Assembly (NCBI RefSeq): GCF_000378145.1
Contig: NZ_KB899278.1
Coordinates: forward strand, 62,001-126,000
DNA: 64,000 bases
Source of the DNA: Saccharibacillus kuerlensis DSM 22868
GTDB taxonomy: Bacteria > Bacillota > Bacilli > Paenibacillales > Paenibacillaceae
Reading direction: 5' to 3'
In this document: positions 18,401 to 26,340 of the stretch, one piece after another
Numbering within the stretch: the first letter of the stretch is position 1
Layout of the letters: each line of letters starts with the position of its first letter
The notes under the pieces: model-generated
The model's database searches: none
What the model was told of the DNA's origin: nothing
The model's input: the letters and a program-made list of their open reading frames with translations, nothing else
Translations under genes and position numbers: made by a program

Positions 18401-18619
18401 GGAGCACAGCTCAGTTGGGCACCTGCAGAAGGAGCATCCTCTTACACCATTTATTACAGCAAAACGGCGGAAGGCCCGTATACCGCAGTCGGAAATACGT
18501 CTTCCGCTTCGTTCAACTATACGGCTCAAGCTCCATTTGCGGCATGGTTCAAAGTCTCGGCCTCCAACGAAGCCGGCGAATCGCCCCAGTCGTTGACATT
18601 GCACGCAGCAAGTCCGTAA
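15410..18619 (+). CDS. Class A penicillin-binding protein with FN3 tail
   Basis: 1069-residue bifunctional peptidoglycan synthase. Order: basic cytoplasmic tail, one membrane anchor (about 26-50), GT51 glycosyltransferase with catalytic Glu114 in SIEDKNFYSHPGID and GGSTLTQQLARR, transpeptidase with GSTMKP (Ser423), SNGG and KTGSTQD (about 620), a FN3 domain (about 812-900), an acidic Pro/Glu-rich linker, and a final FN3-like domain (about 980-1069). Start chosen at ATG 15410 after AAAGGAGG; the frame is open back into rpsD but that part reads as untranslated sequence. Makes and cross-links wall glycan outside the membrane. Likely equivalent to ponA/PBP1. Single gene. Confidence 0.92.
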   Translation: MADENKTPETKTSVKKRSFFRKTLTFFKWMMILGFAAVLFGGGAVAGYVTSILEDEPVRSRAAIEQAIDENSITGFAYFRDSSPIGQLRTDEDRRPVVYDQIPQTVIDALVSIEDKNFYSHPGIDTNGTLRAVKQKVLNEPVQTGGSTLTQQLARRVFLSLDKTNDRKIKEILLSLRMERFLSKEEIMTAYLNKMPFGKGSTGYNLFGVKAAAKGIFGLNDPSQLNLAQSAYLAGLPQLPTTYSAFDSQGNFNEKGFKNAVSRQQRVLSNMLEDGKITKKEYDEALAFDLEGSLSGRTAKAYAIYPYLMAEVEREATKIIMQLESPNVSSTEETSSYEAANEMLLTGGYRIYTTIDKDIYKTMRSIAENPTNFGAADPHGLPQQVAASLVDQKTGAVIGMIEGRSFDTLEMNLSTQMRRQPGSTMKPIAAYLPALDSGIIQPASVIDDAPIILQTGSTYHIPKNANNRYQGLVTARYALNQSLNIPAVKLFTEKVGIEDSWAFAKKLGITTITDSDYKAQTGVLGGMSQGVTVKELTGAYAAISNGGKFNETYMIEKILDSKGNIVYKHQVNPSQVFSEQTAYLMTDMLKSVISDGTGSARGSSIPEMFNQYGQTEIAGKTGSTQDYGDVWFMGYSPDMTLGVWSGYNEPINTMNDDKGRARILWAAIMNEVMTLKPELFPNKEFAKPEGIVTKTVSGYSGKLPTELTVQSGKLVTDIFNEKYVPTDYDDGLVSAKYIIYNGVNYVPHPETPDDMVLNKVTVNREKPINQLIIELKNALSKMQNGQPLSYYIPADAGVDMPKEVDPRTDDGFAPSAPVNVWMNNSGTSIAFTANPENDVVGYRLYSSWDGGSSFQYAGAVQTGEFLQFPLTPSSALHYVVAVDVAGKESGPSRTVGATSQPQPQAEPEPIVPEEPQTVEGTVVPNEPIEEAETPEVQEQESDEEETQGSVEETDDSTDAPDPKPKPEPEPQTEETAPPAALTPPAAPDQLQVSASASGAQLSWAPAEGASSYTIYYSKTAEGPYTAVGNTSSASFNYTAQAPFAAWFKVSASNEAGESPQSLTLHAASP

Positions 18620-18649
18620 AGTGTCACAAAGAACCCATTATTCAACAAC

Positions 18650-18691
18650 AAAAGCCCTATATCACCGGCAGGTCGGTGATATAGGGCTTTT
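18650..18691. terminator. Bidirectional terminator between the PBP gene and mtnN
   Basis: AAAAGCCCTATATCACCG pairs perfectly with its complement around GCAGGT, between convergent genes. Confidence 0.92.
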
Positions 18692-18732
18692 CGGTAATGT
18701 AGGGCATCCCCGCAAACTTCACAAAAAAAGCT

Positions 18733-19446
18733 TTACTTTGTTACGAGATCGTCCCAATGCTCAAGCATTCCAACGACAATCGCATAAGAACGGGCCGATG
18801 CTGTTATGCTAAAATCGGCAAAGCTTCCTGGGGCTTCTCCGTTTGCTTTGTCGGACATTGAACGAATAATGACGTGCGGCAGTCCGTTCATCCGGCAAAC
18901 CTGTGCAACTGCAGCCCCTTCCATCTCTGTACACAGTCCGTCAAACTCATCGCGCAGACGCCTTACCTCGTTTCGATCGGCTACAAAGCGATCTCCCGAC
19001 AGAATGCGGCCGATCCGGAAGTCTACCCTCTCCGATTCACACGCGGCCTTGGCCTTTGCAATCAAACGATTGTCCGCCGGAAAGCAAAACTCTTCTTGAA
19101 AAGGAATCACTCCCGGAGCAAAGCCAAGCGGTGAAGCATCCATGTCATGCTGCAGACTTTCCGACGAAATCACAATATCGCCAATCTCCAGCTGCGGATG
19201 CAAAGCTCCGGCAACACCGGTAAAAATTAAGGCTTGAACATGAAACTCGCTGACCAGAATCTGTGCAGTAGCGGCAGCATTGACTTTGCCTACACCACTG
19301 CGACAAACGACAACATCTTGGCCAAGCAAACGGCCTTCCGTATAAACAATACCCGCAGCCTTTCGGCTGCGGGTATTGTCCATCTCATCAAGAAGCAGCT
19401 TGACTTCTTCATCCATTGCGCCCATCAAGGCTATCGGATTTTTCAT
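18733..19446 (-). CDS. mtnN: 5'-methylthioadenosine/S-adenosylhomocysteine nucleosidase
   Basis: 237-residue nucleosidase that cleaves adenine from MTA and SAH, feeding methionine salvage and S-ribosylhomocysteine (LuxS) production. Motifs: IALMGAMDEEVKLL, GVGKVNAAATAQ, FTGVAGALHP, SGDRFVADR, CTEMEGAAVAQVC with the ribose-binding Met-Glu pair, and IIRSMSDKANG with the catalytic Asp. ATG 19446 is preferred over the TTG just before it, but neither has a clear ribosome site; it starts 13 nt after the ccpA stop, so translation may be coupled to ccpA. The operon link with ccpA is from spacing only. Confidence 0.9.
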   Translation of the reverse strand: MKNPIALMGAMDEEVKLLLDEMDNTRSRKAAGIVYTEGRLLGQDVVVCRSGVGKVNAAATAQILVSEFHVQALIFTGVAGALHPQLEIGDIVISSESLQHDMDASPLGFAPGVIPFQEEFCFPADNRLIAKAKAACESERVDFRIGRILSGDRFVADRNEVRRLRDEFDGLCTEMEGAAVAQVCRMNGLPHVIIRSMSDKANGEAPGSFADFSITASARSYAIVVGMLEHWDDLVTK

Positions 19447-19459
19447 CAAATTTCGTCGT

Positions 19460-20470
19460 TTAGTCGTTCAGACGAGCGACGGATAGACGGAGAATCGTTT
19501 CATGCGGCAGGATAACCTGTGCATTTTCTACGTTCTCTTTCTTCATCAGCTTCGTCAGCAGACGCATAGCTACGGCACCGATATCGTACATTGGCTGAGC
19601 AACTGTCGTCAGCTGTGGACGAACCATCGAAGCCATACGAATATTGTCTACGCTCATGATTGAGAAGTCGTCCGGAACTTTGTAACCTTCATCTTGTACG
19701 CTGTGAATAGCACCAATAGCCATCTCGTCCGTAGCCGCAAAAATCGCGGTCGGCTTACGTTTAAGACCCAGGAAATACTTCATGGCTTCTACACCGGATT
19801 CATAACGGTAGTTGCCAATACGCACCAGATCTTCCTGATACTCAATCCCTGCTGTTTCCAGCGCACGTTTGTAACCTTGGAAGCGCGAGTAACCGTTTGC
19901 CGGATCCTGCAAAGTGCCGCTGATCATCGCTATTTCACGATGTCCGTGACGGACGAGTGCACTTACTGCATCGAATGCGGCTGCCTCATGATCGATATCA
20001 ACAGAAGGAATCGTACCGTTTTCATCTTTAGTCGCACAAAGAACAATCGGTACGGAAGCCGTCTGGAATGCTTGTACATGATCTTCGGTAATTGTACCGC
20101 CCATGAACAGCAGACCGTCAACCTGCTTCTCAAGCAGCGTATTGATGACTCGAATTTCCTTATCCTTCTTCTTGTCCGCATTACAGAGGATAATATTGTA
20201 ATGATACATGTTGGCGATATCCTCGATGCCGCGTGCAATTTCAGCAAAAATCGAGTTCGAAATATCGGGAATGACTACACCGACGGTTGTTGTCTTTTTG
20301 CTTGCCAGACCACGTGCAACCGCATTCGGGCGATAGCCGAGACGTTCAATAGCCTCGTATACTTTTTTCCGAGTTTGCGGCTTTACGTTAGGGTTGTTGT
20401 TTACAACCCGCGAAACGGTGGCCATCGAGACTCCAGCTTCACGCGCCACATCATAAATAGTTACCGTCAC
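19460..20470 (-). CDS. ccpA: Catabolite control protein A
   Basis: 336-residue LacI-family master regulator of carbon catabolite control; with Ser-phosphorylated HPr it binds cre sites. The helix-turn-helix is [20 protein letters not shown], followed by the hinge [13 protein letters not shown] and the sugar-binding-like core ([33 protein letters not shown]). The start is GTG at 20470: GGAGAG stands 7 nt before it and the protein then begins (M)TVTIYDVA like known CcpA. The longer frame gives MERND.. without a ribosome site. Next to brxC as in Bacillus; probably co-transcribed with mtnN downstream. Confidence 0.92.
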   Translation of the reverse strand: MTVTIYDVAREAGVSMATVSRVVNNNPNVKPQTRKKVYEAIERLGYRPNAVARGLASKKTTTVGVVIPDISNSIFAEIARGIEDIANMYHYNIILCNADKKKDKEIRVINTLLEKQVDGLLFMGGTITEDHVQAFQTASVPIVLCATKDENGTIPSVDIDHEAAAFDAVSALVRHGHREIAMISGTLQDPANGYSRFQGYKRALETAGIEYQEDLVRIGNYRYESGVEAMKYFLGLKRKPTAIFAATDEMAIGAIHSVQDEGYKVPDDFSIMSVDNIRMASMVRPQLTTVAQPMYDIGAVAMRLLTKLMKKENVENAQVILPHETILRLSVARLND

Positions 20471-20543
20471 ATCATTTCTCTCCATTGCCAGTAAATTTTT
20501 CAATCAGGTTTCAATGAATTACATTCAAGCTTTCATTAGTACC

Positions 20544-20586
20544 ATGATACGATAAATTTGCTTGGTACGCAATGTTAACGCTTCAC
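20544..20586 (-). promoter_or_regulatory. ccpA promoter with a cre-like box
   Basis: On the minus strand TTGCGT (20567-20572), 17-bp spacer, TATCAT (20544-20549). Directly upstream, 20573-20586 reads GTGAAGCGTTAACA, matching 11 of 14 positions of the degenerate cre consensus, with both mismatches clustered at one end. Autoregulation is therefore possible, not shown. Confidence 0.55.
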
Positions 20587-20596
20587 TTTTTTCTGA

Positions 20597-20632
20597 AAAA
20601 AAGGCGCCTGTCCTAAGACAGAGCCTCACTCA
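20597..20632 (-). terminator. Terminator overlapping the brxC stop codon
   Basis: On the minus strand GGCTCTGTC pairs with GACAGGCGCC around TTAG and is followed by seven T. The TAG stop of brxC lies in the loop. Confidence 0.75.
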
Positions 20633-20954
20633 GCGCCGAAGAAGTGATTCGCGAATGCGAAGTATTCCATACTGCCCGGCCTTCTTTCAATACAATAGCC
20701 TGCGGCGAAGCGTGCTCCACTCCCAAACGATCAGCCGCTTCCAACGATACCGGCCGATCTTCGACCACATGAATCAGCATATAAGCGGCATCCTCATTCG
20801 GCGAGTCATTCAAATAACGCTGTGCTTCTTTGTATGCTCCTGCACTGATCGGGCAGCGTGTGCTGTGCTTGAACAGCAGTACCGTTTTCTCCTGCGACTC
20901 GCGAATAGCAGCTTCCAACTGCTCGCTCGTTGTAATTTGGGTAAAAGTAGGCAT
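20613..20954 (-). CDS. brxC: Bacillithiol-dependent monothiol redox protein (YtxJ/BrxC)
   Basis: 113-residue thioredoxin-fold protein of the YtxJ family, proposed to remove bacillithiol from oxidised proteins. LLFKHSTRCPISAGAYKEAQRY contains the single active cysteine in a CPIS motif; a cis-Pro-type segment ASPQAIVLKEGRAVW follows. The length is standard. GGAGGGAG lies about 11 nt before the ATG. In Bacillus, ytxJ is also beside ccpA, which supports the call. Implies the organism makes bacillithiol. Its terminator overlaps the coding end. Confidence 0.88.
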   Translation of the reverse strand: MPTFTQITTSEQLEAAIRESQEKTVLLFKHSTRCPISAGAYKEAQRYLNDSPNEDAAYMLIHVVEDRPVSLEAADRLGVEHASPQAIVLKEGRAVWNTSHSRITSSALSEALS

Positions 20955-21104
20955 GATAGGTCAGTCTCCCTCCGTCTATTTCAAATCCGATTATTGTTCA
21001 CACAAGTGTTAGGTTCCAGTTTAACAACCTGGCAAAACGAAGTCAAAAATACGACTGGTTTTGTTAATGTTCGTATTTTACAATGTCCGGATTTTCCTGA
21101 AAAT

Positions 21105-21557
21105 TTATACCGAAGAGTAACGGACCTCTTGACCATCTATATATACTTTCTCACTTAATTGAGACAGTCGGGCTTCGATTTCCGTCATCCAAGATCGATC
21201 GCCCGCATCTTTGGCACAGCGGTACAAATCGAGCAGCGTATTGATTCTCGCCGTACAGCTTTCTTGGATTTCCGCTTTCAAAGCGTCCTTGGTATCGGCG
21301 GGACTGCATGTAAAAATGACATATATAATGCAGGCCAGCTCATTGAAATCCGTGTAGTCAATCCCGTACGGTTCTTCGCAGAGCGACAGTTTCTGCAGCA
21401 GTGCAGTGAGATCCTTCCGAACCCAGGGCAGTACCTCTTCATATTCACATTTTGGGCAAACCAGAACCGGCACGTTATCGATGCTGACATGCTTTTTGTA
21501 ATCGACAAGCCGAAAGTCCAAGTCATACCTTTGTCCGCACTTACAATGTTCCAGCAT
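21105..21557 (-). CDS. Hypothetical protein with zinc-ribbon N-terminus
   Basis: 150-residue protein not assigned to a named family. The first 40 residues hold two cysteine pairs, CKCG near residue 5 and CPKC near residue 34, the layout of a small zinc ribbon (YgiT-like). The rest is helical and acidic with three further Cys (SLCEE, TCSPAD, SCTARI, YRCAKD) and a closing segment KVYIDGQEVRYSSV. GGAGGGG precedes ATG by 8 nt. Function unknown; it stands alone between brxC and the DJ-1-type gene, with no toxin partner as YgiT proteins often have. Confidence 0.65.
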   Translation of the reverse strand: MLEHCKCGQRYDLDFRLVDYKKHVSIDNVPVLVCPKCEYEEVLPWVRKDLTALLQKLSLCEEPYGIDYTDFNELACIIYVIFTCSPADTKDALKAEIQESCTARINTLLDLYRCAKDAGDRSWMTEIEARLSQLSEKVYIDGQEVRYSSV

Positions 21558-21762
21558 TCAACAATCCCCTCCAACATCGATATTTTCCGTATTTCAGTCA
21601 TACCTCGAAAGAAGCCGGCTAAAAAGTCTTCCATCCTGCCGGAAAAGAAATCATATTTCAGAGTAAGCTCTCATAGCAAAAGATTCGCCACTGCTTACGC
21701 AAATTCCTGCTTTTTTTCAAGAATGTTAAGCGCTCTCAACAAAAAAACCTCTGTTTCGTCTT

Positions 21763-21791
21763 TTGCGACCGTACCGTTGTCCTGTTACAAT
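21763..21791 (+). promoter_or_regulatory. Promoter of the DJ-1/PfpI gene
   Basis: TTGCGA at 21763, 17-bp spacer, TACAAT at 21786, about 40 nt before the start codon; a vegetative-sigma type promoter. Confidence 0.6.
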
Positions 21792-21832
21792 AATAGACGT
21801 TAACTAATGAACATAGGAAAGGAACGGTGAAC

Positions 21833-22360
21833 ATGCGACTCGACGGTAAAAAAGTGATTGCGTTGGTGGATGAAGAATTCGAAGATCTCGAGCTTTGGTA
21901 CCCGGTCTACCGGGTACGCGAAGAAGGAGCGGAAGTTCATTTGGCTGGAGCGGAAAAAGGCAAGTCGTATACCGGCAAATACGGTGTTCCTGCACAAGCC
22001 GAGTATGCTTTCGATGAATTGAACAGCGCCGATTATGACGGTATTCTCGTACCTGGCGGCTGGGCACCCGATAAGCTGCGCCGTTATCCGAAAGTTCTTG
22101 AGCTGGTTCGCGAAATGCATGAGGCGAAGAAACCGATTGGACAAATCTGTCATGCCGGATGGGTACTGGTTTCCGCACGTATTCTGGAAGGTGTCACCGT
22201 AACCTCCACGCCGGGAATTCGTGACGATATGGAAAATGCAGGAGCCATCTGGAAAGATGAGCCGGTCGTTGTCGATGGTCACATTATCTCTGCACGCAGA
22301 CCGCCGGATCTGCCGCCTTACGGCCTCGCTTTCTGCGACGCACTAGCGGCAAAATCGTAG
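21833..22360 (+). CDS. DJ-1/PfpI family protein (general stress protein 18 type)
   Basis: 175-residue class I glutamine-amidotransferase-like protein. The nucleophile elbow GQICHAGWVL has the cysteine, preceded by ILVPGGWAPDKLRRYP and an early Glu in DEEFEDLELWYP that usually assists it. Members are described as stress proteins, peptidases or glyoxalase/deglycases; substrate not determinable. The longest frame begins with GTG at 21827, but AAAGGAA is only 3 nt from that and about 8 nt from the ATG at 21833, which I take as the start. B. subtilis YfkM and YraA are close relatives. Confidence 0.85.
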   Translation: MRLDGKKVIALVDEEFEDLELWYPVYRVREEGAEVHLAGAEKGKSYTGKYGVPAQAEYAFDELNSADYDGILVPGGWAPDKLRRYPKVLELVREMHEAKKPIGQICHAGWVLVSARILEGVTVTSTPGIRDDMENAGAIWKDEPVVVDGHIISARRPPDLPPYGLAFCDALAAKS

Positions 22361-22363
22361 GCC

Positions 22364-22423
22364 AATTCATAACAGACAGAACTAGGTCTGGAAGATCTGA
22401 ATAAATTGGGCTCTTTTTTTGCA
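22364..22423 (+). terminator. Possible terminator after the DJ-1 gene
   Basis: GCCAATT and AATTGGGC pair across a loop that itself holds CAGAC/GTCTG, then seven T. The long loop makes it less certain than the next hairpin. Confidence 0.55.
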
Positions 22424-22429
22424 GTATAC

Positions 22430-22471
22430 AAAAAAGGTTCCGAAGCTTATTGACAGCCTCGGAACCTTTTT
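22430..22471. terminator. Bidirectional terminator between DJ-1 gene and ptsI
   Basis: AAAAAGGTTCCGA with TCGGAACCTTTTT around a loop, between convergent genes. Confidence 0.85.
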
Positions 22472-22564
22472 TTGCTTTTTATTTATCTCTTATTTCTTAT
22501 CTTTTATCTCTAGTCTTTTATCTCTAGTTGCCTGTTTATTTGGCTTTTTGTTTTATGGATTCCT

Positions 22565-24289
22565 CTATACTACAGGCGCCACAAACTCGGACAGCAGTCT
22601 CTCAATATCGCCCGAACGGCTGAGCCTGAAGCAGTCTTTACCGGTCTCTCTCGCCAATGAAGCCGTCGTGTTCAGTACACGATGCTTTACTCTGAGCAGA
22701 GACTGCGGCGACATACTAAGCTTGCCGACTCCAAGTTCCAGCCATAATGGAATGGCTCGTTCGTCGCCTGCCAATTCACCGCAGACACTCACTTCAATGC
22801 CTCGGTCATGTGCGGCGTTAGCGGTCATTCGCAGCATACGCAGAACAGCCGGATGATATGGATGATACATGTGGGCAATCTGTTCGTTCATTCGGTCGAC
22901 CGCCAATACGTATTGAACCAGATCGTTCGTACCAATGCTGAAGAAATCGACTTCTTCGGCCAGCAGGTCGGCAATCGCGGCTGCCGCCGGAACTTCAATC
23001 ATAATACCGACCGGAAGATCCGAACGATATGCTTCTCCCCGATCGTCGAGCTGGCGCATCGCCTTAAGCAGAAGCTTTTTCGCCTGGTGCACCTCGTCCA
23101 CGGAAGAGATCATCGGATACATTACTCGTACATCACCAAAAGCGCTGGCACGCAAAATGGCACGAAGCTGAGTCAGAAACAGATCATGATGGTCCAGACT
23201 GATCCGAATAGCCCGATAACCAAGAAACGGATTGTCTTCTTCCGGCAGCGCAAGATAATCCAGCGGTTTGTCTCCGCCAATATCAAGTGTACGAATAACG
23301 ACGGGATGCCCGCTCGCCCGCTCCGCAATACGGCGGTATACATCGAACTGCTCCTCTTCACTAGGGAACTCCGAACGGTCCATGAAAAGGAATTCCGTGC
23401 GGAACAGCCCCACACCCTGAGCGCCATGCTTCATCGCTGTCTCCAGTTCTTTCAACGAGCTGATATTCGCCGCAAGCATCAGCTGTTCCCCGTCTCTTGT
23501 AACTGGCTCGACTTCGGCCAACAGCTGCAACTGCTCCTTCTTGCGCTGCAGCCGCTGCCGCTTCTCCTCGTAGATTCGCATCGTTTCTTCATCAGGATCG
23601 ACAAAGAGTACTCCTTCGTCTCCATCAATGACGAGCAGCTCGCCGGTCTGAAAAGGCTCCTCCCGCTTGCTCTCAAGTCCCGCTACAAGCGGAATACCCA
23701 TAGCTCTAGACATGATAGCCGAATGCGATGTTTTTCCGCCTACCATTGTAACGATTCCGAGTACATGCTGCGGATTGAGATGCACCAGTTGGGAAGGCGA
23801 AAGTTCCTTGGCAACCAAAATATACGGTTGAGTATCGGACGGCAGCTTGATCTCCGGCGCACCCAGCAGATGCTTAAGTAGACGGTTACCCACATCTTTG
23901 ATGTCAGCCGCCCTTTCTTTCATATACTCGTCATCCAACAGATCGAACATGGTAACAAAGTGGTCGATCGCTTCCTTAACGGCTACCTCCGCCGCTTTGT
24001 ACTGACGTTCAATAATGCCCCGAATTTCGCTCATGAATACCGGATCTTCAAGAATGGCGAGATGAGCGTCGAAGATGCTTGATTCTTCCGGACCCACCAT
24101 TTCTTTGACTTCCTTTTTCATGTCTTCAATCTCGCAGCGGGACGTCCGGATTCCTTCGGTCAAACGTTCGAATTCACGCGTCAAATCGACGACATCCATC
24201 TTCTGGTCCGGCACGTCCCATTCCCATGTCGGCAGAACGAAAGCTCTTCCGATCGCAATTCCGGGTGCGGCCCCGATACAGGTAATCAT
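22565..24289 (-). CDS. ptsI: PTS enzyme I
   Basis: 574-residue general PTS phosphotransferase that autophosphorylates from PEP and passes phosphate to HPr. The phospho-histidine is His189 in GGKTSHSAIMSRAMGIP; the PEP-binding TIM barrel shows GVGLFRTEFLFMDR, IRTLDIGGDKPL, FFSIGTNDLVQY and SVCGELAGD with the conserved Cys. Full family length. AGGAGG is 8-10 nt before ATG. It follows nagP by 93 nt on the same strand, so both are probably one operon. Unusually, no ptsH lies next to it; HPr must be encoded elsewhere. Confidence 0.95.
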   Translation of the reverse strand: MITCIGAAPGIAIGRAFVLPTWEWDVPDQKMDVVDLTREFERLTEGIRTSRCEIEDMKKEVKEMVGPEESSIFDAHLAILEDPVFMSEIRGIIERQYKAAEVAVKEAIDHFVTMFDLLDDEYMKERAADIKDVGNRLLKHLLGAPEIKLPSDTQPYILVAKELSPSQLVHLNPQHVLGIVTMVGGKTSHSAIMSRAMGIPLVAGLESKREEPFQTGELLVIDGDEGVLFVDPDEETMRIYEEKRQRLQRKKEQLQLLAEVEPVTRDGEQLMLAANISSLKELETAMKHGAQGVGLFRTEFLFMDRSEFPSEEEQFDVYRRIAERASGHPVVIRTLDIGGDKPLDYLALPEEDNPFLGYRAIRISLDHHDLFLTQLRAILRASAFGDVRVMYPMISSVDEVHQAKKLLLKAMRQLDDRGEAYRSDLPVGIMIEVPAAAAIADLLAEEVDFFSIGTNDLVQYVLAVDRMNEQIAHMYHPYHPAVLRMLRMTANAAHDRGIEVSVCGELAGDERAIPLWLELGVGKLSMSPQSLLRVKHRVLNTTASLARETGKDCFRLSRSGDIERLLSEFVAPVV

Positions 24290-24382
24290 CGCACTCCCCC
24301 TCCTGTCTCTCTGTCTTTGATTCGATCCCGACTGATCCGCAGCGAAAAAATCGGGTGTGCAGCATTTTCCTATCCGTATTCT

Positions 24383-26260
24383 CTATTTCGAATTCGTATC
24401 TTTGTCATAAAGTACGACCGACATCACCGATGCTTGTCCTTTTTTGACCCCCTTGAACGGGGCGAAGCTCCAGGAGCGTACACGATCCGGATTCGTAATC
24501 AACATCGGAGTCGCCAACGACTTCGCTTTTTCTTTAAGCAGCGGCAGATCGAAGCGGATCAGCAGCTGTCCAGGTTCAACGATGTCTCCTTCCTTGATAA
24601 ACGCTTCAAATGCGCCTTCAAGATGCGACGTATCAATGCCAACATGCAGCAGAACGTCGATTTTCTCGTTGGTTCGGATACCCAGCGCATGCTGAGTAGG
24701 ATACACATGAATCACCGTACCTGCTACCGGCGATACCAACTCGTTTTTCTCCGGAATGAACGCTACGCCGTCCCCGACCAACTTTTTCGCAAAAATTTGA
24801 TCAGGAACATCCTCGAGCTGAATCATCCGTCCATGAACCGGCGAAGAGAACAGTACATGATCCAGCTCGCGGTCGATCAGCTTGTTGATCTCTTCGCGGA
24901 TCAGCTCGGAGTATGTCCCAAAGACGACCTGTACATTGCCTCCTCCAAGCCGGATTAACCCCGCCGATCCCAGTGATTTGAGCGCATGACCATCAATTTT
25001 CCGGTCATTGGCAACCGTCAAGCGCAGCCGGGTGATGCATGCCTGTACCTGAACGATGTTATCTCTCCCACCCAATGCTTGAAGAATGAGAGGTGCACGA
25101 TAAGGAATATTACCGGCCCAATCTTCCAGCATCGATCCTTCTTCGCGTCCAGGTGTCGGAATTTGGAATTTGCGAATGGCCCAGCGAAACAGAATGTAAT
25201 AACCGAGCCCGTATATAATACCGATCGGAATCAGTTTCCAACCGTTGCTCGACAGGTGAAAGTTCAGCACGAAGTCAATCAAGCCGGCCGAATAAGAAAA
25301 GCCGTGATGAATATCCAGCGCATACGTCAGCCACATCGCGAAGCCTGCAAGCACCGAATGCAATGCGAACAGAAACGGCGATGCGAACAGGAAGGCAAAT
25401 TCGATCTGCTCCGATACGCCAGTCAGCAGGCAGACAAGTGCAGCTCGGACAAATGTCTTACGTACCTTAGGTTTCAAGTCTTCGCGGGCTTCGTGAATGA
25501 CGGCCATTGCCGTTGCAGGCAGTGCAAACATCATGATTGGGAAGAGCCCCGCCATGAACACGCCTGCAGTGGGATCTCCGGCGAAGAATCGAGGCAGATC
25601 GCCCTGGACAATCGTTCCTGATGCCGTTTCAAAGGAACCGAACTGAAACCAGACGACATTGTTCAGCAAATGATGCAGGCCAAAGGCCGACAGCACACGA
25701 TACAAGATGCCGTATACAAATAGTCCAAATCCGCCCATTGCCTCGACTTCCAGACTCATCCAGTTGATTATGGCCTGCAATATTGGCCCTACTGCCAGCA
25801 TGGCAAAGGCGAACAAAGCCGACAGCAGGCCCATAAAGAGCAGAACGAAGCGCGATCCGCCGAAGAATTGGATCGTTTCCGGAAGTTTGAAATCTTTGAA
25901 GCGGTTGTACAGTGCACCTGCAATCGCTCCGAGCAAAATACCGATCAGAGTCGTCGGCTGAATCTGTCCGCTTGCAAAGTGTTCGATTACCTGTTCATAG
26001 ATGGTCATACCCATAAGCGCCGCCAATCCGGCGTAACCGGCCTGATTGGCAAGTCCCAATGCTACCCCTACGGCGAATATATAAGGCAGATAGAGCAATA
26101 CGCCCGATCCCGCCACATTTAACGCTTCGGATACGCCTGGAAGCCCCCATGACCCCCAGGGAAGACTGCCCGCGCTGAGCAGAATGGCCGCTGCGGGCAG
26201 GACCATTGTCGGGATCATCACGGCCCGGCCAAGCTGTTGAAGCGAACCTAACCAATTCAA
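24383..26260 (-). CDS. nagP: PTS sugar transporter EIICBA, N-acetylglucosamine/glucose type
   Basis: 625-residue permease with domains in the order IIC (about 1-370, membrane), IIB (about 395-470, phospho-Cys408 in ACITRLRL) and IIA (about 475-620, phospho-His539 in HVGIDTSHLEG). The IIC segments GLHHLLNNVVWFQFG and RFFAGDPTAGVFMAG are closer to N-acetylglucosamine (NagE/NagP) than to PtsG proteins, but the sugar is inferred. Start taken as TTG 26260 with GGAGAGG just upstream, giving (M)NWLGSLQQLGRAVMIP; the longer frame begins upstream of that ribosome site. First gene of an operon with ptsI. Confidence 0.85.
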   Translation of the reverse strand: MNWLGSLQQLGRAVMIPTMVLPAAAILLSAGSLPWGSWGLPGVSEALNVAGSGVLLYLPYIFAVGVALGLANQAGYAGLAALMGMTIYEQVIEHFASGQIQPTTLIGILLGAIAGALYNRFKDFKLPETIQFFGGSRFVLLFMGLLSALFAFAMLAVGPILQAIINWMSLEVEAMGGFGLFVYGILYRVLSAFGLHHLLNNVVWFQFGSFETASGTIVQGDLPRFFAGDPTAGVFMAGLFPIMMFALPATAMAVIHEAREDLKPKVRKTFVRAALVCLLTGVSEQIEFAFLFASPFLFALHSVLAGFAMWLTYALDIHHGFSYSAGLIDFVLNFHLSSNGWKLIPIGIIYGLGYYILFRWAIRKFQIPTPGREEGSMLEDWAGNIPYRAPLILQALGGRDNIVQVQACITRLRLTVANDRKIDGHALKSLGSAGLIRLGGGNVQVVFGTYSELIREEINKLIDRELDHVLFSSPVHGRMIQLEDVPDQIFAKKLVGDGVAFIPEKNELVSPVAGTVIHVYPTQHALGIRTNEKIDVLLHVGIDTSHLEGAFEAFIKEGDIVEPGQLLIRFDLPLLKEKAKSLATPMLITNPDRVRSWSFAPFKGVKKGQASVMSVVLYDKDTNSK

Positions 26261-26287
26261 AGACGTCCCTCTCCTCTCTTCCTTCAA

Positions 26288-26318
26288 ATGTTAAGCTTTG
26301 ACGGAAAGTTTGTCAAAG
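26288..26318 (-). promoter_or_regulatory. nagP-ptsI promoter with overlapping palindromic operator
   Basis: On the minus strand TTGACA (26311-26316), 17-bp spacer, TAACAT (26288-26293). The arms CTTTGAC and GTCAAAG (26296-26302 and 26312-26318, 9 nt apart) form an inverted repeat covering the spacer and -35, a natural place for a repressor. Confidence 0.6.
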
Positions 26319-26340
26319 AATTTGCTTTGTTTTTTACGCG

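Noticed and set aside
22808-23881. 357-codon open frame antisense to ptsI
   Set aside because: Mirrors ptsI codon bias, has no ribosome site and no motif.
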